Of a stretch of 64,000 bases of DNA, positions 22,521 to 34,300 are shown in pieces. The position numbers and the translations under genes are program-made. The notes under the pieces were generated by a model. It saw only the letters and a list, made by a program, of their open reading frames with translations. It was not told the DNA's origin and did no database searches. This stretch comes from Yamagishiella unicocca (taxonomy: Eukaryota > Chlorophyta > Chlorophyceae > Chlamydomonadales > Volvocaceae): NCBI GenBank assembly GCA_003116995.1, contig BDSL01000071.1:496001-560000 (forward strand), given 5' to 3'. The stretch's first letter is position 1. Every line of letters begins with the position of its first letter.

Positions 22521-25500
22521 ATGGACGTAGAAATGGAGCAGGTGAATCAGGCGGCGGCAGCGGCCCAGGATGAGGCCACGCCGGCGCCTGAGGCAACCCC
22601 GCCAGGTAGGGGCTGGGAATTCGCCACAAGGGCAGCACCTTTGATCTTCTAGAGGACGTAACTTTGATCACATCAAGACGTAAACTCGACCTCTACATTT
22701 CTGCAGCACCCCCCAACCCGGACCTTGAAGCGTATAACCAGCGATGGCAGACTGTACAGGCGGACCCGCAGGACTTCACGTCTTGGACATCACTCCTCAC
22801 AATTGCGGAGCGACTGGTGAGCATGTCTGCCGCGGTATGCCGCCTGGAGTCGCGGCGCCCCTCAACTGCCGCCCTTGGGGTTCCGCCACTGCACCAACCC
22901 CCACATTGCATGGGCATTCAGGATGATCCAGAGAAGATCCGCGAGGCGTACGACGCCTTCCTTTCCGAGTATCCTTTGTGCTACGGCTACTGGAAGAAGT
23001 ACGCGGACGCCGAGCTGCGGCACCAGGGTCCAGCGATGGCTGGCCACGTATACGAGCGGGGCGTGGCTGCGACTCCCTACAGCGCCGACTTGTGGGCTCA
23101 CTACGCGGCCTTCAAGAAGGGGCTACCGGACTCAACCGTCGAGGATGTACGAAGGTGAGTACGGCCGGTGGCGGTTGGCCCGGAGGAAGCCAGGCAGCAG
23201 GGGGCATGATACCCACTACCGCCGCGCCACCCACGCCACCACACCCCGCCTCCCTCCCTCCCCTGAAACTCCGGAACACGATGGTCAAGCGCCCCGTTCA
23301 AACGGCCCAGAACGCTTTCCTTCGACCTCGCAACGGCTGTTAAACGCCCTGGTCAAACGCCCCGGAACGCTTTCCTTCAACCTCGCAGCGTCTACGAGCG
23401 CGGTTTGGAGTACGTCCGAACCGACTACAACAGCCACACGTTGTGGGACAAGTACCTGACGTTCGAGCAGGAGCGCGGCAGCACCCTGCACATTGCGTCA
23501 CTGTACATTCGGGTGCTGTCCTGCCCTGTCCGGGAGCTGGATCGCTACTACACCAGGTGGGAGGGTATGAGGGGAGACACGTGGGTCGGCAGGGGGTGGG
23601 CAGCGATAGGAACACGCACTAGTCCCCCGACAGAAACCTACGCACTTGTCCCCCGTCAGAAACCTACGCACTTGTCCCCCGACGGAAACCAAGGAAAATT
23701 TGGTATTTCCCGGAATACCAAGAGAGACTGGAAGTTGGAGAAACCGATTTCGAACACTGGGGGGCCCGACTGGATGGGCAGCAGGGCGGGCGATCTGGGT
23801 TTCTGGCCGAACGGGGTTTCTGGCCTAGCGGGGGTTTCGTCAAGCCATTGGTGAAGGAGCGTCAAGGCGCGCTGCCGCGTGAGGGCGGCAGTGCGGGTGT
23901 TTGTGGGGGTAGGAGGCTGCGAGGCTGCTGGTGGGTTGGAGGAGCGAGCGGCAGCTGAGGCGCTGGGCTTGGGGGTCGGGGTGTTTTACTCCTGTTCCGT
24001 GCAGTTAGTACAGTTAATACAGTTGGGAGTAGGGTATCGAGGCGGACAGCATGAGCAATGGAGGGCCTCGGGAGGGCCAGGAGGCCGCCAGTGCGGGGAG
24101 TGGCAGTGCGGGGGTTGCAAGGAAAACCCGTGTACGAAAGCGACGACCCTTGGCAGTACTGGGTTGCAGTGCGGGGTAGGTGGGTAGGTGGGTAGTTGCG
24201 CCGCTGGGTTGCAGGCTGCTCAACTCCATGCCGCGCGATTGAAAGCTGACCGCACAAACGCTGATAGCCCTCGTGGCTGGCCAGGCGTGGCGAATGCCTG
24301 CCAGCGGCGATTAGGTGTGGGTGCTGGGGCCGGGATATACCGAGAGGGATGTGGGTTACCTCGGCAGCACGGCGCTATGGGGAACAGCACGGGGCTATGG
24401 GGAACAGCACGGGGCTATGGGGAACAGCAAGGGGCTAAGGGGAACAGCACGGGGGCAGCAGCACAAGTGCGCTGCGGGAAGGGCGCTGTGGGGGTTGGTG
24501 CCTAATGCTTGGGGCTGGGTTGACAATTAAGAGCCCCGCCTATTTGACTTCCTAGTACACGCGTTTATGCCACTCCACCCGCGTATATAGTTTTACCCCC
24601 CAACCCCACCCGTATGCGTGTCGTGTATGCCAACCCGTCTTCATGCCCCACCCCACCCACCCACCCGTGTGCGTGCAGCTTCAAGAACTACATACACCCT
24701 CTCGCGGCGGCGCAAATCGTGATGCCCGCCGAGTACGACACGATTCGCACCCAGTTAGAGGGGGAGCGAGCGGTGGAGGTGGCCAAGGCGGCGGAGGCGG
24801 CCAGGGCAGCTGCGGTCGTAAAGGCGGCAGCCGAGGCCAAGGCCGCGGAGGAGGCCAAGGCCGCAGCCGACGCCGCGGCCTCTGAGGAGGCCAAGGTCGC
24901 GGCCGAGGCCAAGGCCAAGGTCGACGAGGCGGCGGAGGCGGTGGCGGAGGTCAAAGCGGAGGAGGAGGAGCCGGACACGGTGGTCAAGGCCGAGCCGTCG
25001 ACGGCAGAGGTTGAGGGCGTGGCGGAGGAGGTGGAGGCAGAGGCTAAGCCGGAGGCGGCGGAGGCGGAGGCGGAGGCCGCTGCGGAGACCGCTAGCATGG
25101 AAGTGAAGGAGGAGGAGGCCCCGGCCGCCAACGGCGACACAGACCAGCCCATGGCGGACGTAAAGCAGGAGGAAGGCTCAGATGAAGCCGCCGCCGTCGC
25201 CGCTGACGTCGTGAAAGTTGAGCAGCAGCAGCAGCAGGAGGAGGAGGATGCCGCCAAGCCGCCGTCCGACGGCGCCGCCGTGCCTCCCCCGGCCGCTACC
25301 ACCGAGCCCCCCGCGCCGGAGCCCATTGTGATCACGGACGAGGAGATCAAGCAGGTTTGGGTACGACAGCAGGACGAGCTGTACGACCAGACCAAGCAGG
25401 AGCTGCTGCGTCGGAAGCCGTTCGAGGACGCTGCGCGGCGGCCCTATTTCCACATCAAGCCTCTGGACGGGGTGCAGCTGTTCAACTGGATCCGCTACCT

Positions 25501-28109
25501 GGACTACGTGGAGTCTCGCAGCGACCATGCGGCCACCGTCACGATCTTCGAGCGCTGCCTGGTCGCGTGCGCCAGCTACCCAGGTGGGAACACACTTCAC
25601 AGGGGCAGCAGCAACAGCAGCAGCAACAGCAGCAGCAACAAGGGGGAACAGGGCAGGGGCAGAGGCAGGGGCAGAGGCAGGGGCAGGTTCCCTCAGGCCC
25701 GCAGCCGGCTGTGAAGCTGTGGTCGCATCTGAGCTGCCGCTGATCTGCGGGGGGCGTGTGCTCTCTCTTCCTGGCTGGTGTGCAGGCTGATGAGTCCCTC
25801 CCTGGAGAGGCCGCTCCCACGGGCCCCGGGGCAGCCCAACCGATTACCCAACACCAGATCCCATGCGGTATGCAAAGCAGCTATCTGCTGCTGCTCTGCT
25901 GCTACTGCTTTTGCTGCTGCTGCCCCTGATGCCGCTCCTGCCCGGCCCTACGAAGCCAATGGCCCCACCGCACGCGCCCTCCCCCCGCCCCTGCGCGCGC
26001 CGGGCTGCGGCCCCCCGCATCCTCTCCGGCCCCCTTCCTTCCGCCAGCTGCCAGCCCTGCACCCGTGCCTTCGCCTGAAGCGCCAGCGCCCGCCCCACCC
26101 GTCAGTCAGCGCCACCAGCGCCGGCATGGCAGTCAGCAGCCAAACTCACTTCTTGCAAAGATGCAAGGGCAGTCCGGTTTGTGGTGCGGTCAGGGGCCTG
26201 TCCCGGAGGTAAGGCCCGGGAGTCCCGCACCACCCCACCAGGGTGGCTTCTGCTCTGCTCTCAGCCGCTCTCTCCCTTCTCCCACCACACCACCACCCAC
26301 GCACCCGCCCAAGCCAACCCCTCCCCGCTCCCCTCCCGCCCCCATGCCCCTGTCCCCGCCCCCCTTGTCCCCCTCTCTGCTGTGCCCATGGGTCCATCCG
26401 TCGGCCGGCGGCTGCAGAGTTCTGGCAGCGCTACGTGCTCTACCTGGAGCGGACCGACCCGGCGTCAGCCAAGGCGGCTCTGGAGCGGGCGGTCCAGGGC
26501 TTCTGCAAGCGGCGGCCGGAGATCTATATGTTCGCAGCGCACTTCGATGAGCGGCACGGCGACGTGGAGGGCTCCCGGGCCCGCTACAAGCTGCTGCTCA
26601 ACTCCGTGGCCCCGCGGCTGCTGGAGGCGGTGACATCGGCAGCCAACTTTGAGCGGCGCCAGGTGGGGGCGGGAGGAGGCGAGGCGGGGGTGCGGGAGGA
26701 GGCGGGGGTGCGGAGGAGGCGAGGCGGAGGGAGACGGGGCCGGGAGGAGGCGGCAGTGCTTATACTACAAGACCGCCGGCGTTGCTGGTACACGAACGCG
26801 GCTTCTCGCAGCTCTGCTTTTACCTCGCCACACACAAACGTGGACGATGCCTCCGGCCGCCCGCCGCCATCCACGCCCCTTCCCCCCGCTGCTCTCACTT
26901 CCCCCTCTCACTTCCCCCTCTCACTTCCCCCTCCCGGCTTCCCCACGCGTTGTGGGTCAGGGTAACATGGACGCCGCATGTCACTACCTGGCGGAGCTGA
27001 TGAACGAGGAGAAGGCCAAGGACGGCTCGCGCATCTACCCCTTCCTGGCCATCCACTACGCGCACTTCCTGCGCCGCAACGCGAACGACCTCAAAGCTGC
27101 GCGCAAGGTAGGGTGGGGCGGCGCGGGGTGGGGTTTCGAGGAAGACCCGTGGATGCCAGAAAAGGCTGGGGTGGGGTTTCGAGGAAGACCCGTGGATGCC
27201 AGGAAAGGCTGGGGTGGGTTGGGGTGGGGTAGGGGTAGGGGAGGGTGTCCGGCGGGCCCGCAGCGGCGGCACCAACGGCCGAGGTGGCGGCGGCGGCAGC
27301 TGTAGCACACGGGCATCCTGTGCTGCGGATTATAAAACCTTGAAGCGGCAGGTCCAGAAGCTTGAAGAGGCAAACATCTGCGCCCTCCGCACACACCCCT
27401 CCCCCTGGTCCTTCCACGGCTAAACTGAACTCGGACACCCCAACCCCCACCGTTTCTTTTTCTGTAACCCGCCCCCCACCCCGGACACCCCTCCAACCCC
27501 AACCCCCCAAAGGTCCTCGACGACGCACTCCAGCAGTGCCCCGGTGTCCGCAGCCTGTGGGAGGCCGCCGTACACTTCGAGGAGCTGGTGGGCGGCGTCG
27601 ACGCCGTGGCGCGCGCGCTAGACCTGTACGACAGGTGTACGGTGTCGCCCCCGGCGGAGGGCGCCGCCGCCGCGACGGCGGCAGGCAAGTGCCTGGCGGA
27701 GCGCGATCGCGAGGAGCTGTCGGCGCGGTCGGTCGATTTCGCCGACATGTACGGCACGGTGGAGCAGGTCAAGGTGGTTTCGGAGCGCCACGCGCAGCGC
27801 TTCATGCTGCCCACGACGGTCACGGCGGAGGCGCGCGCCGCCGCCAGCGCCAAGCGCGTGGCGGAGGCGTCGGCCGGCGGCGCCGCCGCCAAGGTGCCCC
27901 GGGCCGACGGCGCCGCCGCACCTGCCGTGGCCGCGCCACCGCCGCCGCCAATGATGCCCGGCGGCGCAGCCGCTGGGTATTACCCACCGGCGGCGCCGGC
28001 GGCTGCCGCGGCCGCAGCCGCCGCGTACTCGTCGTACTATGGGTACGGGCAATACCCGGCGGCGACGCAGTACCCTGCGTACGGCGCCTACCCGGGGTAC
28101 GGCTACTAG
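22521..28109 (+). CDS. PRP39: PRP39, U1 snRNP-associated splicing factor (HAT repeats)
   Basis: PRP39 is a HAT-repeat scaffold of the U1 snRNP that helps recognise 5' splice sites. Eight exons join in phase: 22521-22605, 22707-22816, 22922-23154, 23389-23556, 24679-25583, 26418-26662, 26961-27107 and 27513-28109, giving 829 residues. HAT-type blocks include WTSLLTIAERL, YPLCYGYWKKYADAELR, YERGVAATPYSADLWAHY, LWDKYLTFEQERG, PYFHIKPLDGVQLFNWIRYL, FWQRYVLYLERTDPASAK and YMFAAHFDERHGDVEGSR. Exon 5 inserts about 185 residues rich in Ala, Glu, Lys and Val between the N- and C-terminal HAT arrays. The C-terminus is Ala/Pro/Tyr-rich (YSSYYGYGQYP). The ATG at 22521 precedes a short acidic leader. Introns 4, 5 and 7 hold several tandem repeats and dispersed elements. 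Confidence 0.92.
23613..23695. repeat. Short tandem repeat in PRP39 intron 4 (about 26 bp, about 3 copies)
   Basis: The unit contains gaaacctacgcacttgtccc. The copies alternate between gtcagaaacc and gacagaaacc. Confidence 0.75.
24114..24141 (-). repeat. Dispersed element, C-type copy in PRP39 intron 4
   Basis: ttgcaaggaaaacccgtgta is the reverse complement of the family core with a TTGCAACC end. The nearest modelled exon on the side it faces is more than 500 bp away, the longest distance in the family. Confidence 0.4.
24373..24452. repeat. 20-bp tandem repeat, 4 copies, PRP39 intron 4
   Basis: The unit is gctatggggaacagcacggg. Copies 3 and 4 carry single substitutions (cacg to caag, ctat to ctaa). 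Confidence 0.9.
25605..25686. repeat. CAG- and GGCAGG-type microsatellites in PRP39 intron 5
   Basis: An (agcaac/agc)n run is followed by about four copies of ggcaggggcaga. They start about 20 nt after the exon 5 donor. Confidence 0.8.
27125..27212 (-). repeat. Dispersed element A, two partial copies in PRP39 intron 7
   Basis: tttcgaggaagacccgtgga occurs twice in tandem, about 48 bp apart, each followed by tgccagaaaaggctgggg or a close variant. It is the reverse complement of GCATCCACGGGTCTTCCTCG, starts about 20 bp inside the donor and faces exon 7. Confidence 0.8.
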
Positions 28110-29724
28110 TGTCGGGGGCGGCGAATGGAGGAGGCTGTGGTGTTTACCGATGGCCTGCCCATGTGAGCAGTGTACGGCAGCGCGTGTTGGGATATGGATG
28201 CACCATCGGACCGGCATAGGGACGTTTGCGGAGCGGCTGTCTAGCCACCAACACCAACACTAACACCAACACCATCAACACCACGTTGGCACCCCACTGC
28301 AGACGTGCCATGCGTTCACCCCACTCTTGAGGGGAAACCACTCCAGGTGGTGGGGAGCTAGGGGGCGTGTATGGCTGGACCGAACAAAGGCTAGTGTGTG
28401 AGCCAACATACTGCTTGCCGGTGTTGATGCAGCTGCTGTTAAGAAGTTACCGGACGGGGCGGCCTCAGGCTGCCGGTGCCAAGCGTGCCGACGGTGCGTG
28501 TGTGTTTGTGTTTGCGGGTTTTGCAATGTCGGCCCGGGAGCGGGGGGCAGCGCTGAGGCAGGGGGCGGCGCAACCCTTTTGCGCAGCCCTGTTTGTGTCG
28601 TACATGCGTTTCTAAAGTGTAACGCCGCGTGTACATATGTGTTTCGTGTCGAGTGCTCTTCGTTTTGCGACGCGGGATGAACCCTGACGATTGGCCGAGC
28701 AAGGCTAGCCGTCTGCGCGCGTATGGCGATGACGTGGGGTCGTGGGTTTCGGAGCTCCCGCGGCACACGACGCTGCACTACCCGCTCCCCCCCTCCCCAA
28801 CCCCCCCTCGTGTAATCGATCTTTATGCCACCCCTCCCACACACACCGCTGCCAGCTCAGGGGTTTTTCCTCTCATAGCCCCCCCACCGCTGCTTTTTCC
28901 GCACGGGTTTCCTTTCAGACACGGATTTTCCTCTCATAGCCCCCACCGCTGCTTGCACGCAGCCGCTCGCTTGTGTGGCACACAAGCACCTCCCCCTCCT
29001 ACGGTCCTCGGCGCTGCGGTTGGATTGCTTAGTGCCTGCTTGCTTAGTGCCTGGCGTAGAGTATGGTAGCGCATGCGCAAGGATGCACCGGGGAAAGCGA
29101 TATCCAGGGCTGGGCTGGGATTTCGTGTCCTCGTTTTCTATTGGGTATCACGGGCACACACAACAGTGCAGTGTAGATCGGAGCGATGGTGTAAAAGGAG
29201 CAGACCAAGGGCTCAGCGGGTGAGCCGCGCAGAAGTTTCCGAAACGATGCAGCCTGCGGCTTTGTCGGGCACGGACACAAAGCTGCGTTGGCGACTTGAA
29301 GGCTGGTCGCAGATGTAAGATCTACGGCGGCTGCGGGGAGAGTATTGGATCGGCAACGTAAGGCTCCCATTACTACACCTTCCGGTGTAGGCGATGCGCC
29401 CGATGGTTCTACCTCTTGGTCTGGAACCCACTGTAACCGTGACAACAACCTTCCGGTGGCATAGGCCCTGCAACACGGGGTAAGGCCGGATTGGGGTTTT
29501 GAGGTGATCGGAGCGCGTCTCGAGGCGCGTGAAAGAAACGCCGTGATGTAGGTGAAGTATTCTTTTGCAGGAATTTGGGACCCTGGGCCCGGACGTCAGC
29601 ATCTGTCGACAGACCCGCGGGTCTGCCGGTGCGGTGCGCGCGCCCAACCCAGATGATGCACAAACAGCAGCAGCGGTGAATAAGCCTCCTCAACTTACTT
29701 GCAGGAGACAACGCCAGACCCAAA
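28110..29724. other. PRP39 3' UTR and intergenic space before the BTB gene
   Basis: An (ACACCA)n-like microsatellite lies at about 28249-28275. Two copies of ttttcctctcatagccccc occur near 28867 and 28929. A stretch from 29573 to 29682, bounded by ttttgcag and gtgaataagc, could be a 5' UTR exon of the BTB gene. No other gene is recognised. Confidence 0.4.
28618..28622 (+). terminator. Possible poly(A) signal (TGTAA) of PRP39
   Basis: TGTAA lies about 510 nt after the PRP39 stop. The assignment is positional only. Confidence 0.35.
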
Positions 29725-30405
29725 ATGATGCAGAACGCCACCAGAAAGCGCAGCCTCGGCAGCGACTTGCTGGCCCTGCTAGATAAGCCGGGCGGCAGCT
29801 CGGACCTTACAATCACGGCTGCAGGCGGTCGCAGCTTCAACGTCCACAGCAGCATCGTGTCAGCGCGGTGCGGCTATGTCCATGACCAGGTTGTCAAAGG
29901 GATGAAGGACATCCAGCTGCGCAACGCCGACCCTGATGCTCTGAATCTGCTGCTGCGCTATATCTACGGCGACATCCTGGACCCCTGCGAGCGCAAGATC
30001 CTCCAGCCCGCTATTGAACTAGCCGACCAGCTGCGCCTGTGCGACGCGAGTGGCGAGCTGAAGGAGCGCTTTGTCCGCGGCGTTTCAGCGGCCACGATCG
30101 TGGAAGACATGCTTTGGGCCGAGCAGCTAGGCTACCATGAGCTGCTAGATCACCTCGAGAGCGCCTACGTGATAAGAGGGTGCGCTCCTCACGACGCGCA
30201 GGCCGCTACAACACTGGCGATGCGCAGCCCACTGCTCCTGGCTAGGCTGCACACTGCGGTGCTTGAATCATGGCGAAGTCCTTCCGGGCGAAACGTTTCG
30301 CTGATACAAGTGAAGAACGGAGATGGGCATTCCTCGGCGTACGGTTTGTGGGCCAAGCCGGCATCTGGCTGCTCGGGAGCCAAAGGCGTGAAGGGCAGCG
30401 GTTGA
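29725..30405 (+). CDS. BTB/POZ domain protein
   Basis: BTB domains dimerise and often serve as substrate adaptors for CUL3 ubiquitin ligases. The ORF is a single exon of 226 residues. The BTB fold spans about residues 25-105, with the typical blocks SSDLTITAAGGRSFNVHSSI, a VVKGMKDIQL-type strand and DALNLLLRYIYGDIL, then a short BACK-like helical tail (ELADQLRLCDASGELKERFV). It has no Kelch, MATH or NPH3 partner domain, so the substrate is unknown. The ATG at 29725 lies right after a ttgcag acceptor-like site at 29699-29704. The first codons may therefore belong to a second exon behind a 5' UTR intron. Confidence 0.82.
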   Translation: MMQNATRKRSLGSDLLALLDKPGGSSDLTITAAGGRSFNVHSSIVSARCGYVHDQVVKGMKDIQLRNADPDALNLLLRYIYGDILDPCERKILQPAIELADQLRLCDASGELKERFVRGVSAATIVEDMLWAEQLGYHELLDHLESAYVIRGCAPHDAQAATTLAMRSPLLLARLHTAVLESWRSPSGRNVSLIQVKNGDGHSSAYGLWAKPASGCSGAKGVKGSG

Positions 30406-30617
30406 TGCATCGATGCATGCCGGGGTCGGTGATGTGAGGCGGGCACTGCAGGGTCCGTTTGCAGGGTCCGTTTGCAGGGTCCGTTGCACTCCATCGACCT
30501 GACGGCTGACTGCTGCCGCGGCGCCCTCAAAGTTTGCGGTTGAGGGGCCTTCGACGTCTAGGTCAGGATTGTGGACCGCCACAAGTGCTGCGCTTTGTTG
30601 GGCGGGGGCATCGTGCC

Positions 30618-30622
30618 TGTAA
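30618..30622 (+). terminator. Possible poly(A) signal (TGTAA) of the BTB gene
   Basis: TGTAA lies 213 nt after the stop codon. Confidence 0.4.
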
Positions 30623-30885
30623 GCAATGCGCCGTGGTGTTGGCTGGGCGTTGACCTTGCCATTGCTGGGCGTTGTCCTTGTGCTTCATTAGGAAACGAAC
30701 CCCCGCACAGGAGGGAGGGAGAGGGGGAGAGAGGGGGAGGCGGCCAGCACCTGACTGCATGGCGGCGTTCAGTACGGCACTGCAAGCGGTTGGCGCTGGT
30801 TCGGTTGTCGGTTTTTTCGCTCCCGGCTTTATGTGTTGCTGCAGCCAGGTGGCTGAGGTGCGTGCAGAGGTTGTTGTTGCAACGG

Positions 30886-30890
30886 TTACA
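30886..30890 (-). terminator. Possible poly(A) signal (TGTAA, minus strand) of the APH kinase gene
   Basis: TTACA on the plus strand, about 450 nt beyond the minus-strand stop at 31341. Confidence 0.3.
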
Positions 30891-31340
30891 GTACGTGGGT
30901 AGGAATATTTGTTTGGTTCACCGCGGCACCGTGGCAGGCGCTGCTTTGGCGGAATGAGGGCGACCGGGAGCAGGCAGGCCGGGTGCAGGCAGGCCGGGTG
31001 CAGGCAGGCCGGGAGCAAGCAGGCTGGGTCATTCAGCTCTGGGCGAGGCTATTCAATTGACAAGGTTTGGAGCTTGTGGGTGAAGGAGGCGCGGGGTCCT
31101 TAACACGACAAGAATAAGGCACGACAAGAAGAAGCAGCACACGCCAGCCTTCGTCCACTTCCTGGTCTTCGTAATGAGAAGGGTGCCAGAGCGCTCAGGA
31201 CATGCAACTGCACGAGGGCTCCACCCACTGGCACGGCCCCAACCCCCAGATGGCAGCCGAGGGTGCACACTCTCTTCCTCCTTCAAAAACCGAAGCCCGG
31301 GTCCGTACGACAGCCTGTCGCGCGCGCAACTGCTGCCACG

Positions 31341-34300
31341 TCAGCAAACCGCTCCCCTGGCTCCCCCGCCCTCTCTTCCCTCCGCCCCAGCCTCCGCCTC
31401 CGAAGCCCGCAGCAGGTGGCGCAGGAGCTCCTCCTCCGCCATGACCGACCCGGGGGTCAGCAGCCGGATCACCCGCCAGCCGGGCCTGTCCCGTGGGTCG
31501 TCGGTTGGGATGAGTCAGTGAGGGGGGGTACCGTCGGAGCGTGATGCCGTGTTGGAGAGCTGTCCCATGGTTATGTTGGGTGTGATACAGCCCCGTGCAT
31601 CGGGATGCCCGCCCGCCCGCCCGCCTGCGGACCACATACATGACGGGTCGGGCACCCCAAACCCCGCTCTGCCCCGTTATTGACTATTCACCAGTTGGTT
31701 CCTGCCCTCGATTTCCTGTGTCGTGTAACCGGGTCTTCTCGGCCCCCACCTGTGCTCCCCCCCCTCCCGCTCCCACGCACTTCTGGGTCGTCAGCAGGTA
31801 CTCGGCATTGCCCGGGTCCGCCACTACCGAGGCCGCCCCTAGCGCCAGGCTCTGCGCCAGGCGGCCGCGCATCAGCAGCGGCAGCAGCTCCAGCTCCTCC
31901 GGCAGCAGCGGAACCACCTGCTGGTAGCCCGCCTGAGGGTCGGGTCGACGACGGAGCGGGGGAGGCAGTTTGTTTCCACTGGTGGCGGTTCGCCGCTGGG
32001 GGCTTGGACGGCGAGCAGAGGGCCTTACTCACCAGCTGCCAGCCTTTTAGGGTTGAGGACGCCGGGGAGGGGTCCGTTTCTGAGTGCCCCCTCGCAGCTG
32101 CCTGCCCCCACCCGGAGAGCCCGTCCGCCGCCCCCCCCCCCAACCAGTTCTCCAGCATGCATCTCAAAACGTCTGTTCTAAACGGTTTTTTCTGGCATCC
32201 ACGGGTCTTCCACGGGACACCCCCCCCGAGTTTCCCCCTTGGGTTTTCCTTTCCGGCCCCCTCCGCCCCCTCATCACGTACCAGCACCAGGCCCACCGCC
32301 TCCAACAGCCGCCGCAGTGTTGGCGCATCGTCTTCTTGCAATGGGGGCTCCGTTGCGGCAGCAGCGGCGGCAGCAGCAGCGCCCGAGTCCGCAGCGGCTA
32401 CCGGCGGCGGCGGACCCATGGGTCGGTCCAGCGCGAGGAGCATGGCATACAGCATCGTGATCGCCACCTCGCACACCTGCGTGCGGCGCAAAGTACAGCA
32501 TGATGCGCCGTGCGGCACAAAGTACAGCATGATGCGCCGTACCATGGCGAACTCATCATATGTCGTACATGCGAATACAACTTATTCCTGGTGGTGAGCC
32601 CAAGTGCTGCCCTACCTGCTCAGCTCAGGGTGACCGTCGGCCGCCCAATCAACCAACCAACCAACCAGCCAACCAGCCAACCGCAGCGAGCCAACGAACT
32701 TCCCCCCACCTACCCGCGGCATGACGGCCATGTCGCCAAAGTCGATGATGCCAACTACCTCCGCGCCGTCGTCGCTGACCTGCTCGTCACCAACGGCCAA
32801 CAGGCAACGGCCAGTGGAGTTGTCTGAAAGCTGTCCCATGGCGCCATCGGAGCCCCAACCAGTACTCGTGGGAACCTTATATGCGAAATATAAACCCAAC
32901 CAGTACTCGTGGGAACCTTATATGCCAAATATAAACCCTAACGTGTAAATCCTAAACCCTAGCCCATGCACAGCCGCAGCACCGCGGCTTTCCCCGTCCT
33001 CCTCCACCGCCGCCACCGCCACTCGTGATGACAACGCCGACCAACTGCCAACCGCCAACCGCCGTACCAGGCAGTTGTTGTCGTTGGCGTCCGAGTGGCA
33101 GACCTGTCGGGGCAGTAGCGCGGGGTCGGCCAGGCTGGGGGCGGCGGCGAGCAGCTGGTCGGCCACCTGCAGCAGCAGCGACCTGGGGCGTGGAAGGAGG
33201 GGGCGGAGGGGAGGGGTCGCAAAAAGACCAGGGAGGGGTTACAAAAAGACCAGGTTACTCGACGTGAGCAGAGGGGGAGACTTGCTGAGGCGATATTGTA
33301 GGTTAATTAGGGTTTGTGGAGGTGGTGGTGGTGGTGGTGGTGCGCTCTTGAGCAGTTTCAGGGTTAAAAACTCTAAACCCACCAGCGCCTTCTGGAAGCC
33401 GAAACGTCAGGGGCTGCTGCCGCGGCCCGTGTCACACCCCTTTGAAGCACGCAATCCCCGACCTTTCTGCAGACACGCGCACCCCCCACCACAGCCTATG
33501 CACCAACTACATTCCTCCAGTCGTGTGACCAGTTCTTTTATTGTAACCCACCAAAGCCTCCTCTTCGTTTCATGTTATTTGTTTTTGCGTAAAACACATA
33601 CCAGCCGCCGCACACCTGCGCCCCTCGTCGAACGCCGTGATGCCGGGCACCAGCCGCCGCACCACCGCGGCCGCCCTCTCCGGGTGCCAGTCGTGGGTGC
33701 AGCGCTGCAGGGCGGCCGGCTGCCACTGCGACAGACCCGTAGTCACGCGGCCCATGAGGCGACCCAGCGAGCGCAACAAACCCGGCGTCTGCGGAGGGGG
33801 GTTAGGGTTTCGGGTTCAGGGTTTAGGGTCCTAGGAATTAGGGTTTAGGGCACGAGCCGGGGGGCGGGTCCGGGGGAGGGACTGCGAGAGGAAGGGGAAC
33901 TTCAGGGATCTCGCATCCCGCCGGGAGCCCCTCGGACGTACCAGGTACGGCACACTCGACAGCGTACGGCCGGGCACGTACGTCAGGCACCGTACGATGT
34001 GCCAGCGCAGGTGCTGCTGCTTCTGGCCCGCCCGGCCGGCAGCCGGCGCCTCCTCCTGCTCTGGGGTTGGGGATGAAACCCCTGGGTTGCCAACCCCCTC
34101 CTGCTCCTCGGGGTGGCAGGTGCAGGGCAGGCGGGCCCAGCAGCAGGCGGCTGCTGCGGCGGGAGGGGCGAGGTGGGGGCCCCGCGAGGTGGGGGGCACG
34201 AGTTGAGAGGCTACTTACTAATGGCTACCTAACGGCTAAAGTGGGCGTACACAAGGCGACGTAAGCCGGGAGGCCCCAGCCCCCCAGCCCCAGTCCCGTG

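Larger units (their letters stand above)
30406..31340. other. Convergent intergenic space, BTB (+) / APH kinase (-)
   Basis: It holds both 3' UTRs. A 16-bp tandem repeat of the caggcaggccgggtg type (four copies) lies at 30969-31027. A triplicated cagggtccgtttg lies at about 30449-30484. No coding sequence is recognised. Confidence 0.45.

Noticed and set aside
22135..22530. 131-residue plus-strand frame upstream of PRP39
   Set aside because: It has no family motif, runs through the ASH2/PRP39 divergent promoter region, and cannot be joined to PRP39 exon 1.
24688..25395. Minus-strand Ser/Ala-rich frame of 235 residues
   Set aside because: It is the complement of the PRP39 exon 5 insert. Low-complexity GC-rich DNA opens both strands.
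24679..25583. A separate LEA-like gene with KAAEEAKAAA repeats
   Set aside because: The frame joins in phase to PRP39 exons on both sides, and its second half contains conserved PRP39 sequence.
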